In this document: piece after piece, positions 26,545 to 36,486 of the stretch | Layout of the letters: each line of letters opens with the position of its first letter | How positions within the stretch are numbered: the stretch's first letter is position 1 | Source of the DNA: Yersinia enterocolitica | Lineage (GTDB): Bacteria > Pseudomonadota > Gammaproteobacteria > Enterobacterales > Enterobacteriaceae | Direction: 5' to 3' | Assembly (NCBI GenBank): GCA_002082245.2 | Contig: NBTC02000002.1 | Coordinates: 806,001 to 870,000, forward strand | Length of the DNA: 64,000 bases | Notes under the pieces: generated by a model | Told to the model about the DNA's origin: nothing | Databases searched by the model: none | Seen by the model: the letters and a program-made list of their open reading frames with translations, nothing else | Translations under genes and position numbers: made by a program

Positions 26545-29184
26545 ATGGCTAAATGCGCAAAAATAGTGGGTTGGTTGTTATTAATCAGCGCAATTTCTCT
26601 GATGGCATTATGGAAAACCCTGCCACAGTGGTTACCCAAAGTGGCACATTATTGGTTACCCGTGGGGAGTCAGATAACGCTGGCTACGCCACCGGTATGG
26701 CGTGACGGCGCACTGCGTATCAAGCAATTGCGCTATTCGATACAAGACTGCACCCTCGCAAATATGAATCAATTGAGTGTCGGCTACCATCAGGGGCGCT
26801 GGCAACTTGCGGCCGGTAATGTTGCGTTGGATACTGCTTGTTTGAGTAAATTACCGACTAATGGCGACAGCGCACCACTGAATTTAGCTTACTGGCAACA
26901 GCAGTTATCGGTATTGGATCTGGATATCAGCAATTTGCAGATTACGCCCTGGCAGCAATATGCCGGTAAACTGACCCTCACCTCGCCCGATAAGCTTAAA
27001 TTGATTCAAGAGTTACGTTATCAGGGGCCGCAACTGAGCTTTGCCGCGACCCTTGATCAGGATCAACAACTGAGTTTGCATCAATTCTCTATTGCGGTTC
27101 CTGGTACCCCGCAGCCTTTCGAACTCAGTGGAAAAATAAAGATTCCTTTGTCACTGGATGATTGGCCGGAACAGGGTGAATTACAGGGGATGCTAACCAC
27201 CGGTTATCTGTCTAAACCACTGCTTCTAAACTTGAGCTGGCAACAGCAGCAAGGTGTGCTGACGCTCACTGAGCGTGGCGATGATGTGCCGCTCGCACGG
27301 TTGCCATGGCGTGTTGCGGTAAACCAAATTCAGCTAGTTAACGGACAGTGGCAATGGCCATACGCGCAGCAACCATTAAGTGGCGGTATTAACCTGACGT
27401 TACATGACTGGGACCAAGGGTTGGATCAGACCTCAGTTGACGCGCGAATTAATGTGATTACCTCTGGGCAGAGTGGTAAGGGTAATGCCGTATTGACCCT
27501 CGGGCCGGGTAATCTGAGCATGATAAACAGCGATTTAAAATTCCAACTCAGTGGTCAGGCTAATCTGGAGAAAATGGTGCTTAATGCCACCATTCCAGGG
27601 CTGCTCAGTGGTTCGGTGTTGAACCCAACGTGGGTGCTGCACCCGGGGGCGTTACTGCGCGCGCATGGCAATGTGACGCCTGAATTGCGGATAAGAGATG
27701 CTCGCTGGCCATTGGCTGGTGTCAAGGTCACGGCTGCCGGGGTTAGCGGGCGTCTACAAGCCATCGTTGATGCACAAGACAGCTATTGGGGTAATTTCAA
27801 CCTGCATTTGGATGGTCAGGCGCAAGAGTTTTGGCCGGATAAAGGTTATTGGCAGTGGCGTTACTGGGGCAATGGTCACCTGCCGCCACTGGCTGCTCGC
27901 TGGGATATGGCGGGCAAGGGGAGTTGGCGCGATACATTAATCACCGTTGACCAGCTCTCGACCGGTTTTGATCGGTTGCAATATGGCCTGGTTAAGGTTG
28001 AGGCGCCAAGACTGACATTGGTGAAACCACTCACCTGGCAGCGCGATAACCATCACCCAGCCTTTATTGCCGGTTTTGCGTTAGGGGCGAAAAAAGTGTC
28101 GTTCAGCGACGGGGGCGGTTATCTACCTCCCGCTGAATTATCTTTGCAACTCAATGGTCGGGAACCAAACAGCTTTCTGTGGCAGGGGCAATTGCAGGCG
28201 CAGCCTATCGGGCCGATCCCACTGCGCGGCCGCTGGGATGGCGAGCGGTTACGGGGTGAGGGCTGGTGGCCGAAACAATCGTTAACCGTATTCCAGCCGC
28301 TTATCGCATCCGAGTTAGGCATCAAACTGCGTGATGGAGAGCTGTATGCTCAGGCGGCCTTTTCGGCAGCCCGAGAACAAGGCTTTACCGCCGGTGGTCA
28401 CTGGGTGGTGAAGAATGGCGGGATGTGGCTGAAAGACGGAGAAATGAGCGGGTTAGATTTTGTCATGTCGTATCGCTTGCAGAATCACCACTGGCAGTTG
28501 GGCGCGAAAGACCCGGTGATGTTGCGTATCGCCTCAATAAGCAACTTGTTTGAAATGCAGAATATAACTGCTGATTTACAAGGTACTTATCCCTATTCTG
28601 ATGATGCACCGTTAACTTTGAGTAACGTCGGTATGGACATTCTTAACGGCCATCTGAGTTTGTCCGCGTTACGCTTACCGCAACACGACGCCGCCGTGCT
28701 GAAATTAACCGCCATTGACTTGAGTGAGCTATTTACCGTGCTACAACCGAAACAGTTTGCGATGTCGGGGAAGGTCAACGGGGAATTGCCTCTTTATCTC
28801 AATAACCCACAGTGGTTGGTGCGTAATGGTTGGATTGCTAACGATGGCAGGGTGACATTGCGCCTCGATCAAGATCTGGCCAATTCAATCGGTGATAGTA
28901 ACTTTGTCGCCGGTGCTGCGATTGATTGGTTACGCTATATGGAGATTTATCAATCTTATGCCAAAGTGGATCTGGATAATTTGGGGCAATTGACATTACG
29001 CTCGAAGATTCATGGTGTGAATACGCAAAAAAACTCAAAGCGTGAGATAGTATTGAATTATCAGCATCAGGAAAATGTGTTCCAACTCTGGCGTAGCCTG
29101 CGTTTTGGTGACAATTTACAAGAGTGGCTACAACAGACGCTTTCTTTACAACCAACAGTGATACCGGCGAGGACGAAGGAATGA
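26545..29184 (+). CDS. ydbH: YdbH, AsmA-like intermembrane phospholipid transport protein
   Basis: An 879-residue protein with one N-terminal membrane anchor (about residues 7-27) and a very long beta-rich periplasmic part, ending in a DUF748/AsmA-like C-terminal region (SGKVNGELPLYLNN...). E. coli YdbH, with TamB and YhdP, carries phospholipids to the outer membrane. Its partner YnbE follows with a 4-base overlap. The length equals E. coli YdbH (879). Confidence 0.93.
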   Translation: MAKCAKIVGWLLLISAISLMALWKTLPQWLPKVAHYWLPVGSQITLATPPVWRDGALRIKQLRYSIQDCTLANMNQLSVGYHQGRWQLAAGNVALDTACLSKLPTNGDSAPLNLAYWQQQLSVLDLDISNLQITPWQQYAGKLTLTSPDKLKLIQELRYQGPQLSFAATLDQDQQLSLHQFSIAVPGTPQPFELSGKIKIPLSLDDWPEQGELQGMLTTGYLSKPLLLNLSWQQQQGVLTLTERGDDVPLARLPWRVAVNQIQLVNGQWQWPYAQQPLSGGINLTLHDWDQGLDQTSVDARINVITSGQSGKGNAVLTLGPGNLSMINSDLKFQLSGQANLEKMVLNATIPGLLSGSVLNPTWVLHPGALLRAHGNVTPELRIRDARWPLAGVKVTAAGVSGRLQAIVDAQDSYWGNFNLHLDGQAQEFWPDKGYWQWRYWGNGHLPPLAARWDMAGKGSWRDTLITVDQLSTGFDRLQYGLVKVEAPRLTLVKPLTWQRDNHHPAFIAGFALGAKKVSFSDGGGYLPPAELSLQLNGREPNSFLWQGQLQAQPIGPIPLRGRWDGERLRGEGWWPKQSLTVFQPLIASELGIKLRDGELYAQAAFSAAREQGFTAGGHWVVKNGGMWLKDGEMSGLDFVMSYRLQNHHWQLGAKDPVMLRIASISNLFEMQNITADLQGTYPYSDDAPLTLSNVGMDILNGHLSLSALRLPQHDAAVLKLTAIDLSELFTVLQPKQFAMSGKVNGELPLYLNNPQWLVRNGWIANDGRVTLRLDQDLANSIGDSNFVAGAAIDWLRYMEIYQSYAKVDLDNLGQLTLRSKIHGVNTQKNSKREIVLNYQHQENVFQLWRSLRFGDNLQEWLQQTLSLQPTVIPARTKE

Positions 29185-29375
29185 AGATCTTGACAGGGGA
29201 ACATGTGGCAATAGCTTTGGGTGTTTTGATGCTCAGTGGCTGTTTACGCCTTGAGGTAGCGACACCGGAAAAACCGATCACTATCAATATGAACGTCAAG
29301 ATTGAGCATGAAATCCAGATAAAAGTTGATAAAGATGTGGAAAACTTGCTTAAAAATCAATCCAATCTATTTTAA
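29181..29375 (+). CDS. ynbE: YnbE, outer-membrane lipoprotein partner of YdbH
   Basis: A 64-residue lipoprotein with lipobox LSGC (Cys21), then CLRLEVATPEKPITINMNVKIEHEIQI, beta strands thought to extend the YdbH groove into the outer membrane. The ATG at 29181 overlaps the ydbH stop (ATGA). The longer open frame starting at 29124 is not needed. Confidence 0.92.
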   Translation: MKILTGEHVAIALGVLMLSGCLRLEVATPEKPITINMNVKIEHEIQIKVDKDVENLLKNQSNLF

Positions 29376-29384
29376 GGAGCCACG

Positions 29385-29756
29385 ATGAAAAAGCAAAATT
29401 CAGGCTGGATTGGTGGCAGGCTAAGGCTGATTCGAGTGATGTTGGGGTGGACGATATTGAGTGGCAGTTTGCTGTTCAGCGCCATGGCTTTCGCCCTGAC
29501 CGTGGAACAGGCAAAGCAGCAAGGGCGGGTTGGCGAAACCCTGAGTGGTTATTTGGCTCCGGTCAAAAAAGATCCTGAGACACTGGCGTTGGTAGAGCAA
29601 ATCAATATTGCCAGAACAGAGAAATATCAGGAAGTGGCGCAGAAAAACCATATTTCAACTGAAGATGTTGCCAAGCTGGCAGGGCAAAAGTTAGTTAACC
29701 GTGCGGCTGCCGGTGAATATGTGCGCGGTATTAATGGCCAGTGGATGCAGCGCTAA
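29385..29756 (+). CDS. ydbL: YdbL, periplasmic DUF1318 protein
   Basis: A 123-residue secreted protein. After a signal (hydrophobic part at about 18-36, ending AMAFA) comes the DUF1318 domain: LTVEQAKQQGRVGETLSGYL and AGEYVRGINGQW. It is about 15 residues longer at the N-terminus than E. coli YdbL, but AAGGAG precedes this ATG. Together with YdbH and YnbE it forms a conserved operon; YdbL is thought to control YnbE assembly. Confidence 0.92.
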   Translation: MKKQNSGWIGGRLRLIRVMLGWTILSGSLLFSAMAFALTVEQAKQQGRVGETLSGYLAPVKKDPETLALVEQINIARTEKYQEVAQKNHISTEDVAKLAGQKLVNRAAAGEYVRGINGQWMQR

Positions 29757-29790
29757 TTGTTGCGATGATGGTATCAATGACGCTATGGAA

Positions 29791-29818
29791 AACGCCCGTC
29801 TCAGCACGGGCGTTTTTT
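29791..29818 (+). terminator. Terminator of ydbH-ynbE-ydbL
   Basis: AACGCCCGT (29791-29799) pairs with ACGGGCGTT (29806-29814), followed by TTTTTT. Confidence 0.88.
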
Positions 29819-29886
29819 ATGTCTAAACTTCGGGTTGCTGAAATATTGATTTCGACGGTATTGGCCTTAGCTTAAAAAATAACCCG

Positions 29887-31200
29887 CTAGCGCTCAGGGT
29901 GTAAACTGGCCGTAGCAGGATGCCCAGCGAGGCTATCGAGTGATTCTTTGCGATAATAGGTATCTGCATGCCCTGGTTGCTCAACTTTAACAATCAGGGT
30001 CAGCACAGCAGCAATCAGATACAGCGCAGTATAAACCCACACCACGCCAACAATATCGAAGAAAGGTAACACCAGCGAGGCAATCGCCGGGGCAACAAAG
30101 TTACTCAGACCCGCAGACAAGTTATAAATCGAGATGGCTGCACCTTTGTGTTCCGGTTCCAATACCGGGAATACTGCGGTCATCGGAACGAAAGCGGCTA
30201 CGGTTATCCCCAACATTACTGCCGGGATCAGGGCCGCCCAGAAATTATGCCCGAAATGAACCGGAATATAGTAGAACGCCAGACTAGAAAGGGCACAACC
30301 GATACAGCCAAACCAACGCACCTGCCGCATCCAACCAATTTTTTCGCCCAAGATCCCCCACATAATATTGGTGAAAATTGTCACGAAGAAGAACACCGCC
30401 CAGATTTGCAGCCATTCAGACATGGTAAAACCAAGTCGGCCAACGAACAGGAGCGGCATAATAACGGCAAAACCAAATAATGACAGGGTGTTGATGATGC
30501 GGATTAAACAGGATAAGAAGATGTTTTTATTGGTAAACAGAATAGTGACGGCCCGTGACAACTCTTTGATTTTTTCTTTATTTGAGAGTGATGCTTTAGG
30601 GCTGGCAGTGCCAACATTGCGCAGTAATATCAACGCCATCATACCGCCGGCCATGACCCAGACAATGGCAAACCACAACGTACCGGTTTCACCAATCACC
30701 GGAATGGTGAAACTGGGCAAATAGCTCCCTATGACACCGATACCGACGGAATACATCGCCCAAAACCAACCCATGGCAGAAGAGAGTTGCTGTTTAGGGA
30801 CATTTTGAACAATTAACATAACAAATGAATAGATAAATAACGGATAGGCCAACCCACGAATACCATAGAACAGCAACATTAGTGGATAACTTTTAATGCC
30901 TAAACCGAATACCATAAATAAGCAGTGCATGACCACCCACAGCACAAAACCAATCCGCATGGCGCGTTGTGGCGTGATGATCTCTGCAACCACACCAGAG
31001 CTCCAGGCGGCAATGGCAGCAGCTAAGCCATAGAGTGTAAACACAAAGGCTGATTGTGCCGGAGAAAAGCCCATATCAGTAATATGTTTGGATAAGAAGG
31101 CCATTTCAAATCCATCGCCGCTCATAAAAATGGCAATGGCAATGTAACCCCAGAACAAATTCATTGGCAAACCAAACCAGTGGGTAGGTTTTTTTTGCAT
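29887..31200 (-). CDS. dalT: D-arabinitol transporter (MFS), DalT/RbtT type
   Basis: A 437-residue major-facilitator protein with 12 predicted helices. It starts MQKKPTHWFGLPMNLFWGYI, the N-terminus typical of the RbtT/DalT polyol transporters. AGAGGAA precedes the ATG at 31200; the longer frame to 31254 is discarded. Last gene of the dalD-dalK-dalT operon, 122 bases after dalK. Substrate specificity is inferred from the neighbours. Confidence 0.9.
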   Translation of the reverse strand: MQKKPTHWFGLPMNLFWGYIAIAIFMSGDGFEMAFLSKHITDMGFSPAQSAFVFTLYGLAAAIAAWSSGVVAEIITPQRAMRIGFVLWVVMHCLFMVFGLGIKSYPLMLLFYGIRGLAYPLFIYSFVMLIVQNVPKQQLSSAMGWFWAMYSVGIGVIGSYLPSFTIPVIGETGTLWFAIVWVMAGGMMALILLRNVGTASPKASLSNKEKIKELSRAVTILFTNKNIFLSCLIRIINTLSLFGFAVIMPLLFVGRLGFTMSEWLQIWAVFFFVTIFTNIMWGILGEKIGWMRQVRWFGCIGCALSSLAFYYIPVHFGHNFWAALIPAVMLGITVAAFVPMTAVFPVLEPEHKGAAISIYNLSAGLSNFVAPAIASLVLPFFDIVGVVWVYTALYLIAAVLTLIVKVEQPGHADTYYRKESLDSLAGHPATASLHPER

Positions 31201-31322
31201 AGTAAGTTCCTCTGGCGCTTGAGCGCCGGCTGGTTGAGTTGCTGGTAGGAGCAACGGTTATAGGGACAGAGAAAAGGGCGATAGGCTCGCCCGGGCTTGT
31301 TATATCTTTATTTTTTAGATGG

Positions 31323-32795
31323 TTATTGCGGCTGTTGTTGGCGTAACTGCCGCTGCTGTTGATAGAGCAGTCGATAGCGTTCAAGGCGCGCAAACAAGGC
31401 ATCTTGCCGGTTAACATCGGGGATGAAGCGTTGGTCGATTTGTGGTTTGCTGCACACCTCCTGCTCATCACCGCCGCTGGCAAGCCACCCTAAACGTGCG
31501 GCACCTAAAGCCCCACCAGCCTCCCCACCGCTGTGGGTGACAATTGGCAGGTTAAGGGTGTCAGCCATCAATTGCCCCCACCACACACTGCGTGCACCAC
31601 CACCAATCAACGATGATTGGCTCAGTTGGGTACCGGCCTGCTGTAACACCGCCAGGCCATCAGCAATACCGAAAGTCACCCCCTCCAGCACGGCATATCC
31701 CAGCGCCGCACGGTCTGTCGCATGAGTCATGCCATGAAACGCACCGGTTGCCAGCGGATCGTTATGGGGGGTGCGTTCGCCTGAAAGGTAAGGCAGGAAA
31801 ATTGGTGCCAGCCGCTGCTTTGAGCGACTGAGTTGCGCAACCTCGGATAGAAGGGTGGTTTCATTGGTTCCCAGCAATTGGCACAACCAGCGCAGGGCGC
31901 TGGCTGCGGTCAGCATGACACTCATCTGATGCCAGCGATGCGGCAAAGCATGGCAAAAGGCATGAACGGCAGATTGTGGATTGGGCCGGTAGCAATCATT
32001 AACGGCAAACAATACACCGGACGTGCCCAGAGAGATGAAGCCATCACCAGGATTGATGGCACCAATCCCAACAGCACTGGCTGCGTTATCGCCACCACCG
32101 CCAGCAATAATCACTTTATCGGCTAAGCCCCACTCGCGCGCAATATCTGTTTTCAGGTAACCACTGGGTTCATTACCTTCAATCAAGCGCGGCATCATAT
32201 CGCGGGATAATCCGCAGGCAGCCAGGAGAGAGTCCGACCAGTCGCGCCTGGCGACATCCAACCATAACGTTCCGGCGGCATCAGACATATCACTGACCTT
32301 ATCGCCACTCATCATCCAGCGCAGATAATCTTTAGGTAGCAGTACCGTCGCCAGTTGTGCGAACACCTCCGGCTCATGGCGAGCAACCCACAGCAGTTTC
32401 GGTGCAGTAAAGCCTGGCATCGCCAGATTTCCGGCAATCTGATGCAACTGTGGGGCATTGCGGGTCAACTCATCACACTCTTCGGCACAGCGCGCATCAT
32501 TCCACAAAATAGCCGGTCGCAAGATACGATCCTCGCGGCTCAACAGCACCGCGCCATGCATTTGACCCGAAAGACCAATCGCGAGGATCTCACCCCAGCG
32601 CTGGGGTATTTTATGGCGCAGGCGGCCAATAACCCGTTGTGTCGCCTGCCACCAGTCAGTGGGATTTTGCTCCGACCATAAAGGATGCGGGCGCTGCACG
32701 GTCAAGGGTTCGCCTTCACTGGCCAGAATCTGGCCCCGGTCATCAATCACCACGGCTTTAATTTCTGACGTCCCTAAATCAAGTCCAAGATACAT
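31323..32795 (-). CDS. dalK: D-xylulose kinase
   Basis: A 490-residue FGGY carbohydrate kinase. ATP and sugar motifs are visible: MYLGLDLGTSEIKAVVID (1-18), SGQMHGAV, the catalytic region GGGGDNAASAVG, YLSGERTPHNDP and GGGARSVWWGQLMAD. AAGGAA stands six bases before the ATG. It phosphorylates D-xylulose made by DalD to xylulose 5-phosphate. It could equally be called XylB-like; the dal context decides the name. The C-terminus is Gln-rich (QQQRQLRQQQPQ). Confidence 0.92.
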   Translation of the reverse strand: MYLGLDLGTSEIKAVVIDDRGQILASEGEPLTVQRPHPLWSEQNPTDWWQATQRVIGRLRHKIPQRWGEILAIGLSGQMHGAVLLSREDRILRPAILWNDARCAEECDELTRNAPQLHQIAGNLAMPGFTAPKLLWVARHEPEVFAQLATVLLPKDYLRWMMSGDKVSDMSDAAGTLWLDVARRDWSDSLLAACGLSRDMMPRLIEGNEPSGYLKTDIAREWGLADKVIIAGGGGDNAASAVGIGAINPGDGFISLGTSGVLFAVNDCYRPNPQSAVHAFCHALPHRWHQMSVMLTAASALRWLCQLLGTNETTLLSEVAQLSRSKQRLAPIFLPYLSGERTPHNDPLATGAFHGMTHATDRAALGYAVLEGVTFGIADGLAVLQQAGTQLSQSSLIGGGARSVWWGQLMADTLNLPIVTHSGGEAGGALGAARLGWLASGGDEQEVCSKPQIDQRFIPDVNRQDALFARLERYRLLYQQQRQLRQQQPQ

Positions 32796-32814
32796 AGCAA
32801 TTCCTTGTCGATGA

Positions 32815-34206
32815 TTAACGGTTAGCAACGAGCCAGGTATTTACCCGGTCAATCGATTGGCGCAGCAGCTGTTCAAACTGGTTGTCACTGGCTAGTGGCC
32901 CAAATAGCTTGCTGTCGCGAGCGAACAGACCTACCGGGTCAGTTGATTGGAACATGGCATGGACGGCCGCGGCGTCCAGTATTCCGTCCTGGTATTCATA
33001 CGGCAGGATGCCCTGATGCCAACTTTCCATAAATACGAAGAATAATGCGGGTAGTATCGCGGTTGCTGCTGGGGTATCACCTCGTTGGTAGCACTCCATC
33101 AATGTGGGTGTAATAAATCCGGGAATTTTGGAAAAGCCATCTGCCGCCACCCGTTGGTTGGTGTCACGAATATACGGATTACTGAAACGGTCCAGCACCA
33201 CATCACGGTAATTGGCAAGATCCAGTGGGCTTGGCGACAGTGATGGGATGACATCCTGAGTCACATAGTCATAGGCCATCTGGCGAATAGCGTCAGTCTG
33301 GGTACTTTCATGAATGTAACTTTGCCCAAGCAAGGTGCCAGCCCAGGCAATACAACTGTGACTGGCATTGAGGATGCGGATTTTTGCCTCTTCATACGGC
33401 AGAACTGATTCCACCATCTCTACACCCACATTCTCCAATGCTGGGCGTCCGGCAATAAAATCGTCCTCAATAACCCACTGGATGAATGATTCCCCCATAA
33501 CCGGTGCCAGATCAGCGAAACCGGTTTGTTCCAGCACCCGTGGTGCGATGTCATCAGCGGGGCGCGGGGTAATGCGGTCAACCATGGTATTGGGACTACG
33601 GGTTTGACTTGTCACCCAACTGAGCAAGCTTTGCTGGTCGCGAAGTGCGAGGAACTCAAGCAGGCAATGGCGGAAACGCTCACCGTTATGACGCAAATTA
33701 TCGCAGTTCAGCAAGGTCACTGGCCCGCTCTGCATCTGTTGGCGTTGCAGCAAGATACGGCTGATAGCACCGTATATTGTGCGGCAATCACCTTTGAGGT
33801 CAGCCTGGATATCCGCATTATCCTGTTGCAGGTTAAATTGGTTATCCAGGTAGTAACCGCCCTCGGTCACGGTAAAGGAGATAACGCGCGTTTCTGGCAG
33901 ACTACCTTGTGCTACCAATTGGCTCAGTTCTTTATCCCAAGGGATAATTTTGCGGATTGATGTGATTTTTTCATATTGACGCTCCCCCCCTGGTGTCACG
34001 GTTTCCAAGGTGTATTCGCCGTTTTGGGCTTGTAATGCATTGAGCAACGGGGTCGCGTCATCCCGAATATTAGCCAGAGCAATAGACCAACGATTATCGC
34101 CTATGGCCCGTAACCGGTGTAGATACCAGGCTTGGTGAGCACGGTGGAAGGAGCCTGCACCAATGTGCAACCACACTGCATGGGTGGTATTCAGAAAACT
34201 GTTCAT
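32815..34206 (-). CDS. dalD: D-arabinitol 4-dehydrogenase
   Basis: A 463-residue long-chain mannitol-dehydrogenase family enzyme. GAGSFHRAH (16-24) binds NAD. The family catalytic pattern KxxxxNxxH is present as Lys275, Asn280 and His283. It oxidises D-arabinitol to D-xylulose. First gene of the operon, with dalK 19 bases downstream and dalR divergent, exactly the Klebsiella dal layout. Other members of this family act on mannitol, fructuronate or tagaturonate; the neighbours favour arabinitol. Confidence 0.92.
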   Translation of the reverse strand: MNSFLNTTHAVWLHIGAGSFHRAHQAWYLHRLRAIGDNRWSIALANIRDDATPLLNALQAQNGEYTLETVTPGGERQYEKITSIRKIIPWDKELSQLVAQGSLPETRVISFTVTEGGYYLDNQFNLQQDNADIQADLKGDCRTIYGAISRILLQRQQMQSGPVTLLNCDNLRHNGERFRHCLLEFLALRDQQSLLSWVTSQTRSPNTMVDRITPRPADDIAPRVLEQTGFADLAPVMGESFIQWVIEDDFIAGRPALENVGVEMVESVLPYEEAKIRILNASHSCIAWAGTLLGQSYIHESTQTDAIRQMAYDYVTQDVIPSLSPSPLDLANYRDVVLDRFSNPYIRDTNQRVAADGFSKIPGFITPTLMECYQRGDTPAATAILPALFFVFMESWHQGILPYEYQDGILDAAAVHAMFQSTDPVGLFARDSKLFGPLASDNQFEQLLRQSIDRVNTWLVANR

Positions 34207-34248
34207 AAATTATCTCCACAATCACGGTAAGTGTTGGCGTTATAATTT

Positions 34249-34284
34249 GAGCATAAGCTCTAATGTAGGGCATTTGCTCTAATG
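34249..34284. promoter_or_regulatory. Candidate DalR operators
   Basis: A nine-base direct repeat GCTCTAATG occurs at 34257-34265 and 34276-34284, 19 bases apart (about two helix turns). The first copy overlaps a small palindrome GAGCATAAGCTC (34249-34260). They lie in the 230-base gap between dalD and dalR, the expected place of regulator sites. Binding is inferred. Confidence 0.45.
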
Positions 34285-34436
34285 GCGTTAGGGTAATGTA
34301 ACTTTTGCCCGAAAGGTGGGCTTTGGCTCACATAACCGTAAGTAGAGATAAAAATCTGTCAAATAGAGGCGTAAGATGATGACCATTGTGGTTTCACCCC
34401 CTATCTCTATTTCAAATAATATTGCGCAGATAACTC

Positions 34437-35381
34437 ATGCAGAAGAGTGATAAGAAGCTGGATCAAGCGGCCAGAGCGGCCTGGATGTATTACGTTGCCG
34501 GGCAGACGCAACATGAAATTGCTGATGCCCTGGGGGTTTCGCGTCAGGTGGCCCAGCGGCTGGTGGCGTGTGCTATTGATAACGGGCTGGTCAGTGTCAG
34601 CATTGCTCACCCGGTTGGCCGCTGTATGGCGCTGGCCGAACAGGTGCAAAAGCAGTATGGCTTGCATCAGTGTCAGGTGGTCCCCAGCTTGGGGATGGAC
34701 AGCGCGGGTATCCAACGAGCCATTGCTGTGGTGGGGGCTGAAGTGATGTCGCAATTTCTGCGTCAAGAACAGCCACTGGTCATTGGTGTCGGCTCTGGTC
34801 GCAGTTTGAAAGCCGCCATTGATGAGTTACCTGATTTCGAACGTCCTCAGCACAGTTGTGTCTCACTTATCGGCGCTATTGCTGCTGATGGTTCCTGTAC
34901 ACGCTATGATGTCCCGCTGTGGATGGCCGAGAAAACACAAGGACGCTACTTTATTTTGCCCGCGCCTTTGTTTGCTGACAGCGCGGCGGATCGTGACCTG
35001 TGGTGTAATCACCGGATTTACCGCACTGTCACTGAGAAAGCAGCTCAGGCTGATGTTACGTTTATCGGTATTGGCTCAATGGGGTATCATTGTCCATTGC
35101 ATAAAGATGGCTTTATTTCTGCACAAGATGTCGATGTGCTCATGGCCGCGAATGTTGTGGCAGAAATGCTGGGTAATTTCATTGATATCGATGGTCAGCG
35201 CGTCGCCTATGAATTGGATCAGCGTTTAACCAGTGCCAGCTTACGTATTCAGCCAGAAAAACCGGTGATTGCTATCGCAGGTGGTAAGGAGAAACATCAG
35301 GCTATTAAAGCGGCGCTCAGGGGGCATTGGGTGAATGGTTTGGTTACGGATGAAGAGAGTGCGATGGCGTTACTGGCATAA
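34437..35381 (+). CDS. dalR: DalR, SorC-family regulator of the dal operon
   Basis: A 314-residue protein with an N-terminal HTH (about 17-45: YYVAGQTQHEIADALGVSRQ) and a C-terminal sugar-binding domain of the SorC/DeoR group (GVGSGRSLKAAIDELP, GIGSMG, VVAEMLGNFID). In Klebsiella DalR represses dalDKT until D-arabinitol is present. It is divergent from dalD. No good Shine-Dalgarno site stands before the ATG at 34437, so translation may be weak or the start slightly different. Confidence 0.88.
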   Translation: MQKSDKKLDQAARAAWMYYVAGQTQHEIADALGVSRQVAQRLVACAIDNGLVSVSIAHPVGRCMALAEQVQKQYGLHQCQVVPSLGMDSAGIQRAIAVVGAEVMSQFLRQEQPLVIGVGSGRSLKAAIDELPDFERPQHSCVSLIGAIAADGSCTRYDVPLWMAEKTQGRYFILPAPLFADSAADRDLWCNHRIYRTVTEKAAQADVTFIGIGSMGYHCPLHKDGFISAQDVDVLMAANVVAEMLGNFIDIDGQRVAYELDQRLTSASLRIQPEKPVIAIAGGKEKHQAIKAALRGHWVNGLVTDEESAMALLA

Positions 35382-35388
35382 TCACAGA

Positions 35389-35413
35389 GAAAAAAGCGCG
35401 CCGAAAGGCGCGC
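35389..35413 (-). terminator. Terminator of azoR
   Basis: GCGCGCC (35396-35402) and GGCGCGC (35407-35413) form a stem with a GAAA tetraloop. Read on the minus strand it is followed by a T-run (the A-run at 35389-35395). It lies about 100 bases after the azoR stop and directly after dalR, whose transcript it may also end less efficiently. Confidence 0.8.
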
Positions 35414-35511
35414 AATTAACCAATGACACTACTGGGTAACACGAGGGTAATACAAGGTCATTTTCAGTCGCGCATTGACGGAGACACCCACTTCTGCGCG
35501 AAAGTTATCAA

Positions 35512-36486
<975 letters not shown>

